From assembly GCF_964355755.1 (NCBI RefSeq), contig NC_092671.1, forward strand, positions 25,480,070-25,544,069: a DNA stretch of 64,000 bases. Reading direction: 5' to 3'. Positions 41,201 through 56,200 of the stretch are shown piece by piece. Position numbers and translations under genes: made by a program. How positions within the stretch are numbered: the stretch's first letter is position 1; each line of letters begins with the position of its first letter. The stretch is from Antedon mediterranea (taxonomy: Eukaryota > Echinodermata > Crinoidea > Comatulida > Antedonidae). The notes under the pieces were generated by a model. That model was not told where the DNA came from. It did not search any database and saw only the letters and a list, made by a program, of their open reading frames with translations.

Positions 41201-44200
41201 TTTTAAGTAGACTGAATTTATGTAGATTCAACTCAGGTTTCCTCCTGAAAGAAGAAACTCAAGAAAATGGTTTTCCCAACTGAATGGGAAAAACCATTTT
41301 TGATCTTCAAGTATAAACCAAACACTCAATTATGAAGGCTTTACATAAATGCAAAAATTGACATACTGTAAGGCCTCTAGTCTCTGTGGCAAGAACGGTT
41401 GCAATTTCAAGATGTTGTAGTTTGCAAGCATACTGTAAAGGTGTCATCCCATTCACGTCTTTGATGACTGGATTGGCATTGTAGTGCAGTAACGTCTGAA
41501 TTGCATTGCGACAATTGTTAACTGTTGCTATTGTAAGAGCTGTTCGGCCAGTCTACAAATAAGCAAAATATAGAACTTAGTACAGGAATTATTATTACTA
41601 GATGGTACGCTCGCTTTGCTCGCGTACCATCTAGGTCGTGCCCACAGATGGTTCTCGAATACACAGTATTTCCAGCGAGAAAAAAATGGAGATTTCAAAT
41701 GTACGTACCGCAGGACTATAATACATTGTCGTTTACAGAAACGAATAAATATACACAATGATTTATGTAGTCAACCAAAATTAGCACCCTGAGAATTACT
41801 TCCGAGAGAGAAACAAAATGAGTCAAATTTTTTTATTTGGACTCATTTAAACAAACCCAATTTGTGTGTTTTGTATGTAACATTAAGGGTTGAGGGATGG
41901 GGGAAGAAGATAGGTACAAAGAGGAAACATTTTAAAATATATTCTTATCCACTCAGTAACGAAATATTGTTTTTAATGTTTATAGGCCTATAAATAATAT
42001 ACCACTAAATACAGTAAAACATTTACGATTTAATACGGTACTTTGTTAAAACTCTCACTGTCATAGTCGATTGAAATAGTAAAGTACATGTAACGATACA
42101 CCACTACGACGTTTATATATTTTTAAATTATTAATTAATACAAACGTTGAGAAGCAACTGTCAGTGTCAGTAATAACGTTTATTTATTTGTATATTATAT
42201 GTTTATAATCTAACAGTAGGGCCTACCCACACTCACAGTAATAAAGTTTATTTGTATATATTTTTATATTACATCTAACAGTACCAACACTCACAGTAAG
42301 AAATTTGCGATTCAAATTGCGATCAAAAGTGGTTAATACCTTAACAGTATTGTACAGCATTGCAATACTATTTATGTTTATTCTCCAAGGGGGCCCATAA
42401 ATCTAAATCTATACCTGTATGGTTAAACCAAATAATTTGGAATGTTCCATTCATCACAAATCAATACATTTGTAAAAACGTATATTAAATGTATCAAAAT
42501 AGTATTTTTTAAAGAAAATCGGCCTGTCTTCAACATTATGATGCTGTACTCGAACTGTTCAACCGGTTTTCAGCTATTAAAAACAATTATCGTAGGAGGA
42601 GATAGGAAAATGCGAAGCCTCCTCGCATTTTTGTGGCGGGTATTTTTCAAGATGGACATCCATTAGACAGTGTATACCACGATCGGAAAACACCCCTATT
42701 TGGGGCAAATCGTTGAACCTAAATTCGTTTTAATCGTCAATAACTAATTATCTAACTTAATTTAATTAGTAAACAGGGTTACATCAGGTGGTTAAAATCA
42801 GTACCGAAAGTACGAACCAACTTTATATACCATCGAGTAAAAATTCTAGAAGTAAGGCGCGATTTACCGAATTTTGCCCTTACGTAAATTTATATATAGA
42901 TGATGGTGACAATGATGATGATGGTGTTTATGGTGATGATGACAACAGAAGTGTTATGATGATGAGAATAATGATAGTATTGTTGATAATGTTGTTGCTT
43001 GTTGTGGTGATAATGATTAGGATGGTGGTGGTATGGTGGTATGATGATGGTGGTATGGTGATTATGATGGTGATATGGTGATTATGATGGTGGTATGGTG
43101 ATTATAAAAGTGATGATAATGGTGGTATGGTCATTATGATTGTGGTATGGTGGTATGGTGATGGAATTGTGATATGATGACAATGATGGTGATATGGTGA
43201 AGGTGAGATGGTGGTGGCATGGTGATATTGATGAGGTTGGTGGTATGGTGATGGTAATGATGTTAGTGGTATGATGATGATCTGATGCCGATGGGTTTTG
43301 TGGTGATGTGATAGTAAAAATGATGGTGGTGATTTAATACTGAATTGAAATTATACTAAAGTGTGAACTTACTTTAACATGTTGAGCATCAATGGGGCAA
43401 TCTCTCATCTTAAGAAGAATGGTCAGATTATCTGATCTATGACACAAACAACAGTAAATTACAATTGATGTGTACAAACCAAATGAAACATGCAGGTATA
43501 AAAATGCACCTTGCAGACAATTTATCAAGGAATAGCAAAGATAAAGAGAAGAAACTGAGAGAGTATTATTATAAGAAAATTATTATTATACAACAAGGAC
43601 ATACAAACCATACTTTTGCCAAATGTAAATTTAACCTTTCTCCAAAATATTGTTTTTATTATACAGTAGTACTTCTTGGCAGTGTAACATTACACAGTAA
43701 GCTATTGGTATTTTGTACCTCCTGGTTGTTATAAAACATTTAGCTGTACCAGGGAGTTGTTATTAGACTCCCTGGCTGTACTATGTAATGCATAGTGAAT
43801 CAGGGAGCATTCTCATAACATACCAATCAGGATATTGGTAAAGAAATGTGTCTGAACATCCTGATTTTTTAAAAATAATGTTACTAATGTCTGACAGCGC
43901 TAAAAGTGATGAATATGATATTGGCCTTCGGTCTCACCCACTCCTTCGTATTCCGTTTGGCAGAACTGAGCGATTTAAGAAATCACCTGTTCCTACTATG
44001 GCTAGACTATTAAATAATATTTTGTAATGTTATTTTGATTATCTGCTTTTTAAAATATATATATTTTTTTTTTTTTACCTGTTTTCATCATGATTGTTTT
44101 TAATATTGTACGACTACGGTTTCAGCCATTGGCTGTTTGTGTCATTTGAATAAAGATATACCGATATATATATAAGACCAAAAAGGATTATTGAAACAAT

Positions 44201-47200
44201 TGAGATGTTTACCTGTTAGCAAGTGCTGCAGCCATGATCAGTGTATTTCCATCTTCATCAATATTAAAGAGATCAGAGCGTTGAATATGCTGTGCGCATA
44301 GATTACCCTATAAATAGGTAACATTTATTATCAATTTCAAATAATATAGTCAAAACAAAAACCGGTAGATTTTGAATTAGTAAAATACATAACGTAAATG
44401 TATATTCATATGTATTTGTTAAGAAAAAAAATAGAAATTGTTTTCTTATAAAAATAGTGATGGTGTTTAGATAGGATTTAGACCTAAATTGTTCAGAAAC
44501 ATAATAAAAAGCAAGGGTTTGTTTTTTCCATCTGGGTGACCTCTGCAATCAAAGTCTTTCAGAAGGCCAAGTAGCTGTGTGTGACAGTGGAAGATGTAAT
44601 AGGTTAAAGTGTACATGAGCTAGAACTGTACATTCGACCTACAGTTTATAGTCCTTATCCGAGAAGACTGGTTTTACCACCATAGAGCGAGTGAGCCTCC
44701 GAACCCTTGCTGATGTTAATATGATTACATATAACGGTTCCACTGTCTTAACCCCTCGCCACTCACTTGCTCAAAATATCAGAACAGTTTACAAAAGAAG
44801 AGGGTAATTAAGCTATACAAAATATTAACTTGCGCATATATTATAAACTTTGTACTACAGTAATAAATAGGTACCAGAATTTACTTACCGTTTTAGCAAT
44901 TTTAGAAATCTCTTCAACTCTGTTTTGCCTCATTGTCTCAATGAGATCTCTACATTCATCATGACCTAAGCTGGATGCTATATCATCACAACGATAACCA
45001 AACCCACACTCTAAGTTCATGTCAGCACCCCTTCTCAAAAGACAACTGTAATAGAAAAACACCTCAGGATCAATAAAGTGTCTCCTTAATAGCGTTGTCC
45101 CATGAATATAGATTGGAGGTACTGTATAGTGTTAAAACATATACTGAATAACAACAAACCTTATGATGTCTATATGATTGTACTTGGCAGCGTAGTGGAG
45201 AGGAGTCCATTTAGTAATTGGGTTGTATGCATTTGGGTTTGCACCAAGGACGCAAATCAAAATCTGGAAGAAAATTATTAACTTTTATCAAATAGAACGA
45301 ATCTCTTCTATTTTATTAGAACTGAAAAGAAATATGAAGGGCCATAGCAACCTAACTGGTGACAAAGTCAGATCTTCATTTTCCACCATCCGATTGCTTT
45401 GATCTGAAATGTAACATAATAGTATAGCCTTTTTGTTTTATAAACATTTACCTCCATAACAACTTCTAGGCCCAACTTGGCTGCCAGACAGAGTGGTGTA
45501 AGCCCCTTACTGTTAACAGACTCCACATTTGCACCAAGTAAATTTACAATACAGATTAATAAACCTATTTGTGGTAAACCTATGAAAAAGAATTACATCA
45601 ATTATATTGAGATTGGTGATTGGCGATTTATGTTTACCCACTCCTGAATTATATTTCATTTTAGCAATACTCGTTTATACATTATTCAATATTCAATTAG
45701 CCTTCAACTCTAAACCAATATACACCAATAATTTTAAAACATAATTTGATTTAATGTGGATGTTTTTTGATGCGAGTAATTTAAAAAACCTATTACTTTT
45801 AAAATTTACTCGTTTGATTTTCGCGTTGCTGTTCTAGTCAACTGAAGCTATTGTTAATTGAAAGGCTTCTTACATAACCATTACACCAAACTCGCATACA
45901 CATACTTGTAGTAAAATTAGCCTAAATCACAAACAGCATTAAGACACACACAAATATATATATATATTTTTTTTTTTACCGGATAAATCTTATGTAGGAG
46001 AATTTTACAGTAGGCGGAGGTATGCACTCTCGGAGTGGCTTTCTAGTTGTTCTTGTGAAAGTGTTCTTGTGAAAGTGTTCTTACAAATAGTGTAATATCT
46101 ATAAAAGCGTTCTTTACAAAATTGTTTTTCTGAAGAGTGTTTGTGTAAAGAGCTTGTAATGTGTGTTCTGTAGGGCTCATTCTTAAAAAGAATGTTCTTA
46201 TATAAAGAGTGTTATCTCAAAAGTGTTAAATTAAAAGTTTTCTTTTATAGTGTTCTTAAAAAGATTGTCTTCCAGCTTGTAAAGAGTGTTCTTGTAAAGA
46301 GTGTCCTTGTAAAGAGTGTTCTTGTAAAGAGTGTTCTTGTAAAGAGTGTCCTTGTAAAGAGTCTTTTTAAAAAGATTGTTCTTCTAAAAACTTTTCTTTA
46401 AGTGTTGTAGTAAGTGTTTCTAATAAAGAATGTTGTTATTAACGAAAAAAAATTCTGTTATAAAGAGCATTCTTGTATTAATGAGTGGTCTTGTAAAGTG
46501 TTCTCATAAAAGAGTGTTCTTTATAAATAAGAGTATTAATATATAAAGAGTGTTCTTATAAGAAGCACTCACCTCCTCTCGTTATGTAATGTATGAGCAA
46601 TTCTCCTCTTGCATCTTTTTCATTATTTACATCAAACTGAAACATCTAAGTTTTGTATGGTGAATGAAGTATAAAATATCTTAAAATCATGTGTGCTTTA
46701 AAACGAATAATAGATTTTTAATTGAAAGCCTATTCAATTCAACTTCGCCTCATTGAACTTTTCATTAATGTACTGCAGTAAAGTTTAATATGAGTTATAG
46801 TATATAATCACAAAATGAATAAAATGATTTATGTGCTTTGCAAACCTGTAATTTAAATAGTAGATCATCTGCATTCTTTGGTGATCGAACCAGTTCAAAT
46901 ATGGTTTTATGGTCTTGCATTGTACATTGCTTTCTTTTAGGAAGCTTCGATGGTGTGGTGTAACTTTTTCCTAAAAATGTTCTTGTGTGGGCGCAGAAAC
47001 ACACTTGATCTGGCGTATTACCTGTGATAGTGATAATGGTAATAGTTGTCAATAAACATCATAGTTAATAATAGTCATCAGTGGTAAATAATAACTTTTA
47101 CTGATACTCTTCTTCTGACGACCTAAATGGCCATCATTGACGAATACACACCAGTATCAGTTGACTTCACTACAGGTGTTTCTCAAGATCTAAGTTGATA

Positions 47201-50200
47201 CCATGCTACTGTATACAGCACCACACCAAAAATTGCACAATCAATATACGTTGTTATTGTTACATGATGTACCAATTTAATAGTACTGATGCCCGCGTAT
47301 ACCTTACGGTCGTTCGTTAATATTCGCTAACGTATCTCTTTGAGTTAAATCTGATGTAAACATTATACACAGCAGCTCTGCCTGTTGTTTTTTTTATCTA
47401 CTTTTTCAAAGTAACTGCATTAATTTTTCAACCGCATGGCACTGTATAGTTCCTCGTGAGTTGACAACATGGTCTCCCATCAAATTCTTACTTAAAATTT
47501 ATACGAAAATTGGCGAGATTTATGTGCCCGTAAAGCAAGTCAAATGAACTAAAGTAATTTAAAAAGCCACAGTTTCCATGGGCCTTCGCCCCCCTGGACC
47601 CCGACCGAGGGCCCTTGGTGCCCCCTGGCCCCCAGCCTGTGTTTATTTGCTCGCTTCGCTCGCAAGGCACCCGCTGCTCTCGATCCGCCCCCAGTATACA
47701 CTTTTATTTTAATTTTCACTTTTTTGATTTATAAAAATTGAGACTTTTATGGCAATTTGTTATTCTGAAAACTAAAGTTCTCTCTGGATAGAATTTACTT
47801 ACTTACTTATTAAGTGTGCCTTTATACATAACAATTAACATGTAATTAGATATAGTTTACTTTTTTAATTGTTTCCAGCAGTAAATTAAAATGTTTATGT
47901 GTAATGCTTTCATTGAAATTTTAAGATCCGGCCAAGGGGCTCATTCCTACTCAGCTTCTGGGTGTTTACATATACTGCTATTATTTAGTATTAAGCAAGG
48001 TCACATTATTATCAGACTTGATTATATACACTTTGAGCACCAATCAGGGTGACAATCTGGCAGTATGTAGGAATAAATATAATATGACTAGAGTTCAAAA
48101 GCGTTGAGACTTTCATATTGTAAGCATAATACACTATCGTTATTAATTGGTACTAATCTTTTCCTAGATTATAGTGCTAGAGTTGTACTCCATGTACGAA
48201 ACCAACCTATGTAGAGGCTTGACAAATCTAATCGATAGTCCATCGCTACATGATTCATACGATGAATGATCATGATTGGTCAAATTAACTTGTATTGCGC
48301 TTACGTCATTGCGTTCTAGGAACCATGGCTTATGGATTGATCGGTTCCAATCAGCTATATTTCACCAGACCACTATTAAAGGTTTATTCTTTTTCACTTT
48401 CAATATTTTTAACAAAAAGTAGATAATTAACAGAAACCATCACATGATGTGAAAGTATACATGTGATGTATGTATAGCACTTTTAAGTAAAAAAAAATAA
48501 TTATTAAAATACAGTACATGATTTTGGAACTTTTCTGTTCTATAAAACTTTTAATGATTTTAAATTAAATAGTGCATCATATAATTAATAAAAGAAAAAT
48601 TTGAGTACTGTATTTTCATTGAGTATTATATTATTTTAGTAAAGAATAACACTAGACAACACGGCCTATAGTTATCCAGTTATGATTTAGGTATTAGAGA
48701 GTATTTTGAAAAATAAAGTTAAAAGAAAAAAAGTACAAATTAATATTTACCATTCAAATAGATTTTCTGCTGAGCACAAAGGTCCCAGGAATAAGTCAAT
48801 TGAAAAGCTCTATGCACTTTGTGTTTTATTTTCACTTTTATATTTTTTTAATAATGTTATATTTATCATGTTATGCATTTTGGCAAGTTTACAAACCTGT
48901 GCCAGTGAATTTATGTGTCAAGAGATTCAATCTTTCTTTATCAGATACAAATATATTATAAATTTTTACACATGTGCAAAAATCCTTTTTTTTAAATTGC
49001 CATATGGAATCTCACTTTCTCTTTACAGACTCGTCACTCAGAGATCCATGTACAGTACTACCTTAATTATTGTTATATAAGAGAAACATCTGAAATATAA
49101 AGCAATAAGCATTTACCATTTTTATCCTTTTTTTTGTTGGAGGCATTTGCAGATTGAAGAAAAGAAACTGCTTTGTGGTTTCCTGCCAGACATGATAAAT
49201 GCAGCAACGTTGAACCATCCAGTTTGTGATTCACATCTTTAAAAAAGAAAGAAATAATAGAACTTTTAATGATAATTTATGTTACAGTATCCACCATATC
49301 CACCACTATCAAGGACAACGGTACCCACCATATCCACCACTATCAAGGACAACGGTATCCACCATATCCACCACTATCAAGGACAACGGTACCCACCATA
49401 TCCACCACTATTAAGGACAACGGTATCCACCATATCCACCACTATCAAGGACAACGGTACCCACCATATCCACCACTATCAAGGACAACGGTACCCACCA
49501 TATCCACCACTATCAAGGACAACGGTACCCACCATATCCACCACTATCAAGGACAACGGTACCCACCATATCCACCACTATCAAGGACAACGGTACCCAC
49601 CATATCCACCACTATCAAGGACAACGGTACCCACCATATCCACCACTATCAAGGACAATGGTACCCACCATATCCACCACTATCAAGGACAACGGTACCC
49701 ACCATATCCACCACTATCAAGGACAACGGTACCCACCATATCCACCACTATCAAGGACAATGGTACCCACCATATCCACCACTATCAAGGACAATGGTAC
49801 CCACCATATCCACCACTATCAAGGACAATGGTACCCACCATATCCACCACTATCAAGGACAGCGGTACCCACCATATCCACCACTATCAAGGACAATGGT
49901 ACCCACCATATCCACCACTATCAAGGACAACGGTACCCACCATATCCACCACTATCAAGGACAATGGTACCCACCATATCCACCACTATCAAGGACAACG
50001 GTACCCACCATATCCACCACTATCAAGGACAATGGTACCCACCATATCCACCACTATCAAGGACAACGGTACCCACCATATCCACCACTATCAAGGACAA
50101 TGGTACCCACCATATCCACAACTATCAAGGACAACGGTACCCACCATATCCACCACTATCAAGGACAACGGTACCCACCATATCCACCACTATCAAGGAC

Positions 50201-53200
50201 AACGGTACCCACCATATCCACCACTATCAAGGACAATGGTACCCACCATATCCACCACTATCAAGGACAATGGTACCCACCATATCCACCACTATCAAGG
50301 ACAATGGTACCCACCATATCCACCACTATCAAGGACAACGGTACCCACCATATCCACCACTATCAAGGACAATGGTACCCACCATATCCACCACTATCAA
50401 GGACAACGGTACCCACCATATCCACCACTATCAAGGACAATGGTACCCACCATATCCACCACTATCAAGGACAATGGTACCCACCATATCCACCACTATC
50501 AAGGACAATGGTACCCACCATATCCACCACTATCAAGGACAACGGTACCCACCATATCCACCACTATCAAGGACAACGGTACCCACCATATCCACCACTA
50601 TCAAGGACAACGGTACCCACCATATCCACCACTATCAAGGACAATGGTACCCACCATATCCACCACTATCAAGGACAATGGTACCCACCATATCCACCAC
50701 TATCAAGGACAGCGGTACCCACCATATCCACCACTATCAAGGACAACGGTACCCACCATATCCACCACTATCAAGGACAATGGTACCCACCATATCCACC
50801 ACTATCAAGGACAATGGTACCCACCATATCCACCACTATCAAGGACAATGGTACCCACCATATCCACCACTATCAAGGACAATGGTACCCACCATATCCA
50901 CCACTATCAAGGACAACGGTACCTGCTAAGGCGGTAGCAGTGTTACAGTACCACCATATCCACCACTATCAAGGACAACGGTACCTGCTAAGGCGGTAGC
51001 AGTGTTACAGTACCACCATATCCACCACTATCAAGGACAACGGTACCTGCTAAGGCGGTAGCAGTGTTACAGTACCACCATATCCACCACTATCAAGGAC
51101 AACGGTACCTGCTAAGGCGGTAGCAGTGTTACAGTACCACCATATCCACCACTATCAAGGACAACGGTACCTGCTAAGGCGGTAGCAGTGTTACAGTACC
51201 ACCATATCCACCACTATCAAGGACAACGGTACCTGCTAAGGCGGTAGCAGTGTTACAGTACCACCATATCCACCACTATCAAGGACAACGGTACCTGCTA
51301 AGGCGGTAGCAGTGTTACAGTACCACCATATCCACCACTATCAAGGACAACGGTACCTGCTAAGGCGGTAGCAGTGTTACAGTACCACCATATCCACCAC
51401 TATCAAGGACAACGGTACCTGCTAAGGCGGTAGCAGTGTTACAGTACCACCATATCCACCACTATCAAGGACAACGGTACCTGCTAAGGTGGTAGCAGTG
51501 GAGTATGGTTATGAGTGCTCACTGGCTAAACCCAGGGGCTCAGAGCTCAAGGGGTCCAGAGATCAAGGGCCTCAGAGCATGATCAGACCAATGCAACTAT
51601 CCAGCGCTGGAGGGCCCCTTTATGGGTGCTAAAACACTGGGTCGTAGTGAACGGTTAAAAACAGACGAGGCAAAGATGCTTTAAATATGATTAATATAAA
51701 TATGAAAAGCTGTGTACATGATGCATACACTTATATCGCTGAGTTGTGCCTATTATATGCCATATACAATATGTACAGTATATACTGTATATCTATATAC
51801 AGTGTAGCATAGGTGAAATTACGGGACACACATCATGTTCTAATTTTTTGGTATGATGGAATTATCAAAATAAACTCAAAGATGACAATTTCGAAAGATA
51901 ATGAATTGAGCAAATAAATATAAGATTTGGAAGAGAATCTGGCACGTAGAAGCGCTGTGCGCGCTCTTTGGAATTTGTATAACTTTGACGAAAAAGATGA
52001 AAAAACTACTTTTTAACTTCATCTGGCCATATGTTAACGTCACAACATCCGATAGGCTTGGTTTTTATATGAATTCATATCTACATTTCATCAGCTTTCA
52101 TAATAAATTATAATCATCAAGGTAACCTTCAATTCTGAAGAGCTGTAAGATATTCAAATTTACGACGAAGGTGAAATTACACAACCTACGTTATTCAAGT
52201 TTTTACGCGTGATGACGTCATCAAAATGAAAACACTGACAACTTATGAGAAAAATAAATAATTAAGCACACACTGAAATTTGCGCGAAAATCGAGCTCAA
52301 AAAGCGGAGATGCGCTCTATTGAATGTGATAACCTACACAAACCGGAAAAAAATCCTAATTTTTAAATTCAAGTGGCCATTTGATGACGTAATACCATTT
52401 TGTACGTCTAATGTGTATATACATTTATATCTACAACTCAATGGCTTCCCGAATAAGTTAAACAACTTAGGGGTCATCGTGCATTCTAAAGAGTTATTTT
52501 CATTTTAAAAAGGCCTTATTTTTTACCATTTTTAGCACTTTTGTACAATTAATGTGTGCATTTTGTCATTTGTAATGTGCTTGTAGAGCACTATTTTAAA
52601 TGGAAATGGACTAAAATTTGGTGAATGTACTAAAGATTGTGAGTAGAATGTGATTTAAACATCAAATTTTATTTTGTACGCTTTTTACGAATCGCGTGAG
52701 TAATTTTTTGAAACACGCAAATGGCCAAATTCAAGCTCTAAATTGATCAAAACCTAATTTTGAGCTTTTTAAAATTTTAACGCGCGATTTCATGCGCATG
52801 ACCTTGAAACTCGCAGGTTTTTATTTGCTAATATTTTTTACCTTGACCTGAAGTTTACATGTAGTGAATTTCATTAATATGTGATAATGAATTATGGAGA
52901 TATGATTGATAATGTGATTATACAAAATGGCGTATACGTGTTGACACGGATGAGTGATCACGCTGAAAAACTTATTAGGACTAAGTTACAGTATTTGAAA
53001 GACATTGTGAAATTTTTGTAATCATTGACATTTAACTTTTTGAGATATTTGTTAAACAAAAAGTGTACAGAAAGAAGAAGAAGAAGAAGAAGAATAATAA
53101 AGATTTGGTGATCATTTTATTCTAAATGATCACCTAAAAATATAGTAACCTTTGCCTACAATTGTGGTCAAGCATCAACATTGGTAATATCCTTGATTAT

Positions 53201-56200
53201 TTTGTAAAGAAACACAATCTAAGTACTGTATTATTTACAAATATTAGTTTAAAGTAAACACATTGATAAACGATTACGGATTTTTGAAAACATCCTTGTT
53301 TTCTGAGTACACATGGTGTGATGTCATCAGCTCATGATTCCCGAGTATTTTACAAAAACTATAATTATTTTAGTTATTAATAAAACTATAAAAATACTAT
53401 AGTAATAATATTAGTGTAGATATACTGTATACTGTAATTGGTTAAATTTTAATATGTTATTAGCATATATTTGGACTGTGGTTTGTAAAACAAGGTATTG
53501 GGCAAACAATTAGCCAAGTTTAGTTTTTAATAGTTTCTCCAAGATGAAGATGAAATAAAAAGGGTAATAATGTAGTGCAAATAATTCTGCTTATATCAGT
53601 AAGTCTGAATTATTATTATTAAGAGAACAACTCCTTGGACAAGAAATTGTCCCAGATAGGGGTTTACTACTCTGAATAGGGGTTAAAAGATTTTACTGTA
53701 TTTCCCTCTGTTTGTTATCAGGAAAGTGTTCTCTTAATGAAGGGTATATATCCCTGAAGAGTGTCCCTGTTCTGAATAGGGACATCCAAAATAGAGCCCA
53801 GGGATTCCTGGTGCATCTGTATTTATGAAGTTTACCATTGCTGGCCTACATTTATTATCACGTTTCAAGGTTGGTGTTTTTCAAATTGGCTTACAAAACA
53901 GGATGAAGAAAACTGTATTGGGAAGTGGCAAACACACCTACAGTATCAAAATATTATAATTAAAGTGCACTATTTTTTTGGGCACCATTTATTAATAGTC
54001 ATAAGACCTTATTTCAAAGAGGAAGTACAATATTCAATCATAAACCATAAAAGCAATTGATTCATTGGTTCATCAACATGATTGCCACAATGAGGAATTT
54101 AGGCGTACATTTCAACATCATTAGATACATTGAATAAACACAGCGCACAAGTCAGAGTGCATTAGTGGAGATGCGGCACACTCAAGGGTATTTACACCGG
54201 TTTGAAATGCACAAGCCGCAGCCGAGTGCATGTTGCACGGCATTGTGAATACCCAAAAGTATCCTAGCCTGTACAAGAAATGACAAGATATACTTACTTA
54301 GTGGTATATGTGTGTTTGTTTTTAAATGGGACCGCAGCACAAACGAATGGTTTTTTTACTTGGAAATTGTGCAGTGTATAACGTGATCGGTGATCTGTAA
54401 TTTACATGCAGAGTGCTGTTCTTTTTTGCTGCGCACTTTTTGCATTCCAGTGCATACATGACAGAAGGATACAAAGATTTCATGAAGACTTTGAATTAAA
54501 TATACGTTAAAACACTATAATAATACAAATAATTTTAACCCAAATGTTCCAAATGGCTATGTCCGTTCGTCATAAAAAAGACCATAGTATACAATTACAA
54601 AAACATACAAATTATTTTTGTAGGCTCTCTCTATCAAAATTAAATTAAGTGTCCATCAACATTTTTGTTAATAATGTTATGTATGGATATGTTACAATTT
54701 TATATTATTTTATCATTCAATTCAATCGTGTGCCTGCAGTATTTGATTGATTGTGGTGTGCATGACATTGTACAGCATGTACAGTAGTTGAAATTTGTTT
54801 TATAATTCATTTTAGAAACTGTTTTGCTGACGTGAAAATCTCAAGAATTTGTCAGGGAAAAGAGCTTGGAATGAGAATATACCGCTTCGATTGTAAAAAG
54901 ATTCAAAAGATTGTGGTCTTTTAGGTGAGCATTAGCCATACAGTAGCTGTTTATCAACTTCTGTACTTTGAACCAGGATTAAGCAGTGCATATGAAGTAT
55001 CATTACATAGTAATACAGTACAGTAGATAAGAATTTTAACTGTACAATTGTTACATAAATGGTCATTCTATCTTACCTTGGTAGGCCCAGTATCACCAGG
55101 TAGGGTTTAATGAAAATGATGTCAAGTAAATGTTTTTATGCTTTAGTGGTAAATAATAAACTTACAAACAAGTTCAAATGGTTAAAATATTATTAAACTT
55201 TTTATTCGTCACAACCCGTCAACAACAACAAAACATCACTTATCACAGAGGACCTCAGTATTTTGACAGTTTTTACATCAAAAATGTATAAAACGTAGGC
55301 CTACAATTTATAATATCAAATATAATGTACAGTAGCAATTTAAACATAATTTATGCTATAATAATGTAACTTTTGCTTGATAGTAATTTCAATATTTTGA
55401 ATATTATTTGTAATTTGTATTATAAATGGTTATTGAATTTTTTATTTAGTGAAAAACATTACCGAAAATCCAAAAAGATTGAATTATTGAAATAATGTAC
55501 TGTACTGGATAATTTGTTATCAAACCTTTGATACATGGAATGTGCAGTAAGCCAGACCAAAATCTCTTAACAAATGTTTTATGTAATGATCCATAAAACA
55601 AGAATGAAATACGAATGGTTAAGTTCAAGATAAAAGAAAAGTGTTAGCATTTGGGAATTAAAGCGACATGAGGGCAAATTTCACAACAAAAGAAATTCTC
55701 TCATGCTTACAAAGGGTAGTTTTAATATTTCACTTATTTTTCTCTTCCTCAATTTAAAATTATGATCACTTTTTACAAGTTATTTCTTTAATGTAGTTGT
55801 AAATGGCCTAGAAGGAAAGTATTTATATTTTGTTTTTATTCTGTACATTGGATCTAATTCAATTTTTTTTTGTTTCCAAATCCACTTTTTTTTGTTCCCG
55901 ATTGCACTTTTTTTTACCTTTGAAAGTAGTCTTTCATTCTACTGTGCAGTAGGCCCTGCTGTATGGACTGAGGTGAACTTATTCTACATGTATACTCTTC
56001 ATAAACAGTCTTGCTAAATTTTACAATTTTAACTTATTTGTACAGAATTTACATGAAAACAATGGTGATAGTAGTCTATGTGTGCTGCTTTACCGGGATA
56101 AACCGACAATAGCCTATGTTCTCCAGAGGGAGGGCTAAGATACAAAAAGTTCTTAGAACCAGCCCTGTGGCGTAATGGACTACTGTAGTCTGCAACTATG

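Noticed and set aside
49269-50999. Open frames of 423-576 codons on plus
   Set aside because: They come only from the stop-free 34-bp satellite unit; three frames are open at once, and they lie antisense in an intron of the ankyrin gene.
53073-53140. Helitron 3' end (hairpin before CTAA)
   Set aside because: The hairpin abuts CTAA with no spacer, and no matching 5' TC end or helicase remnant was found.
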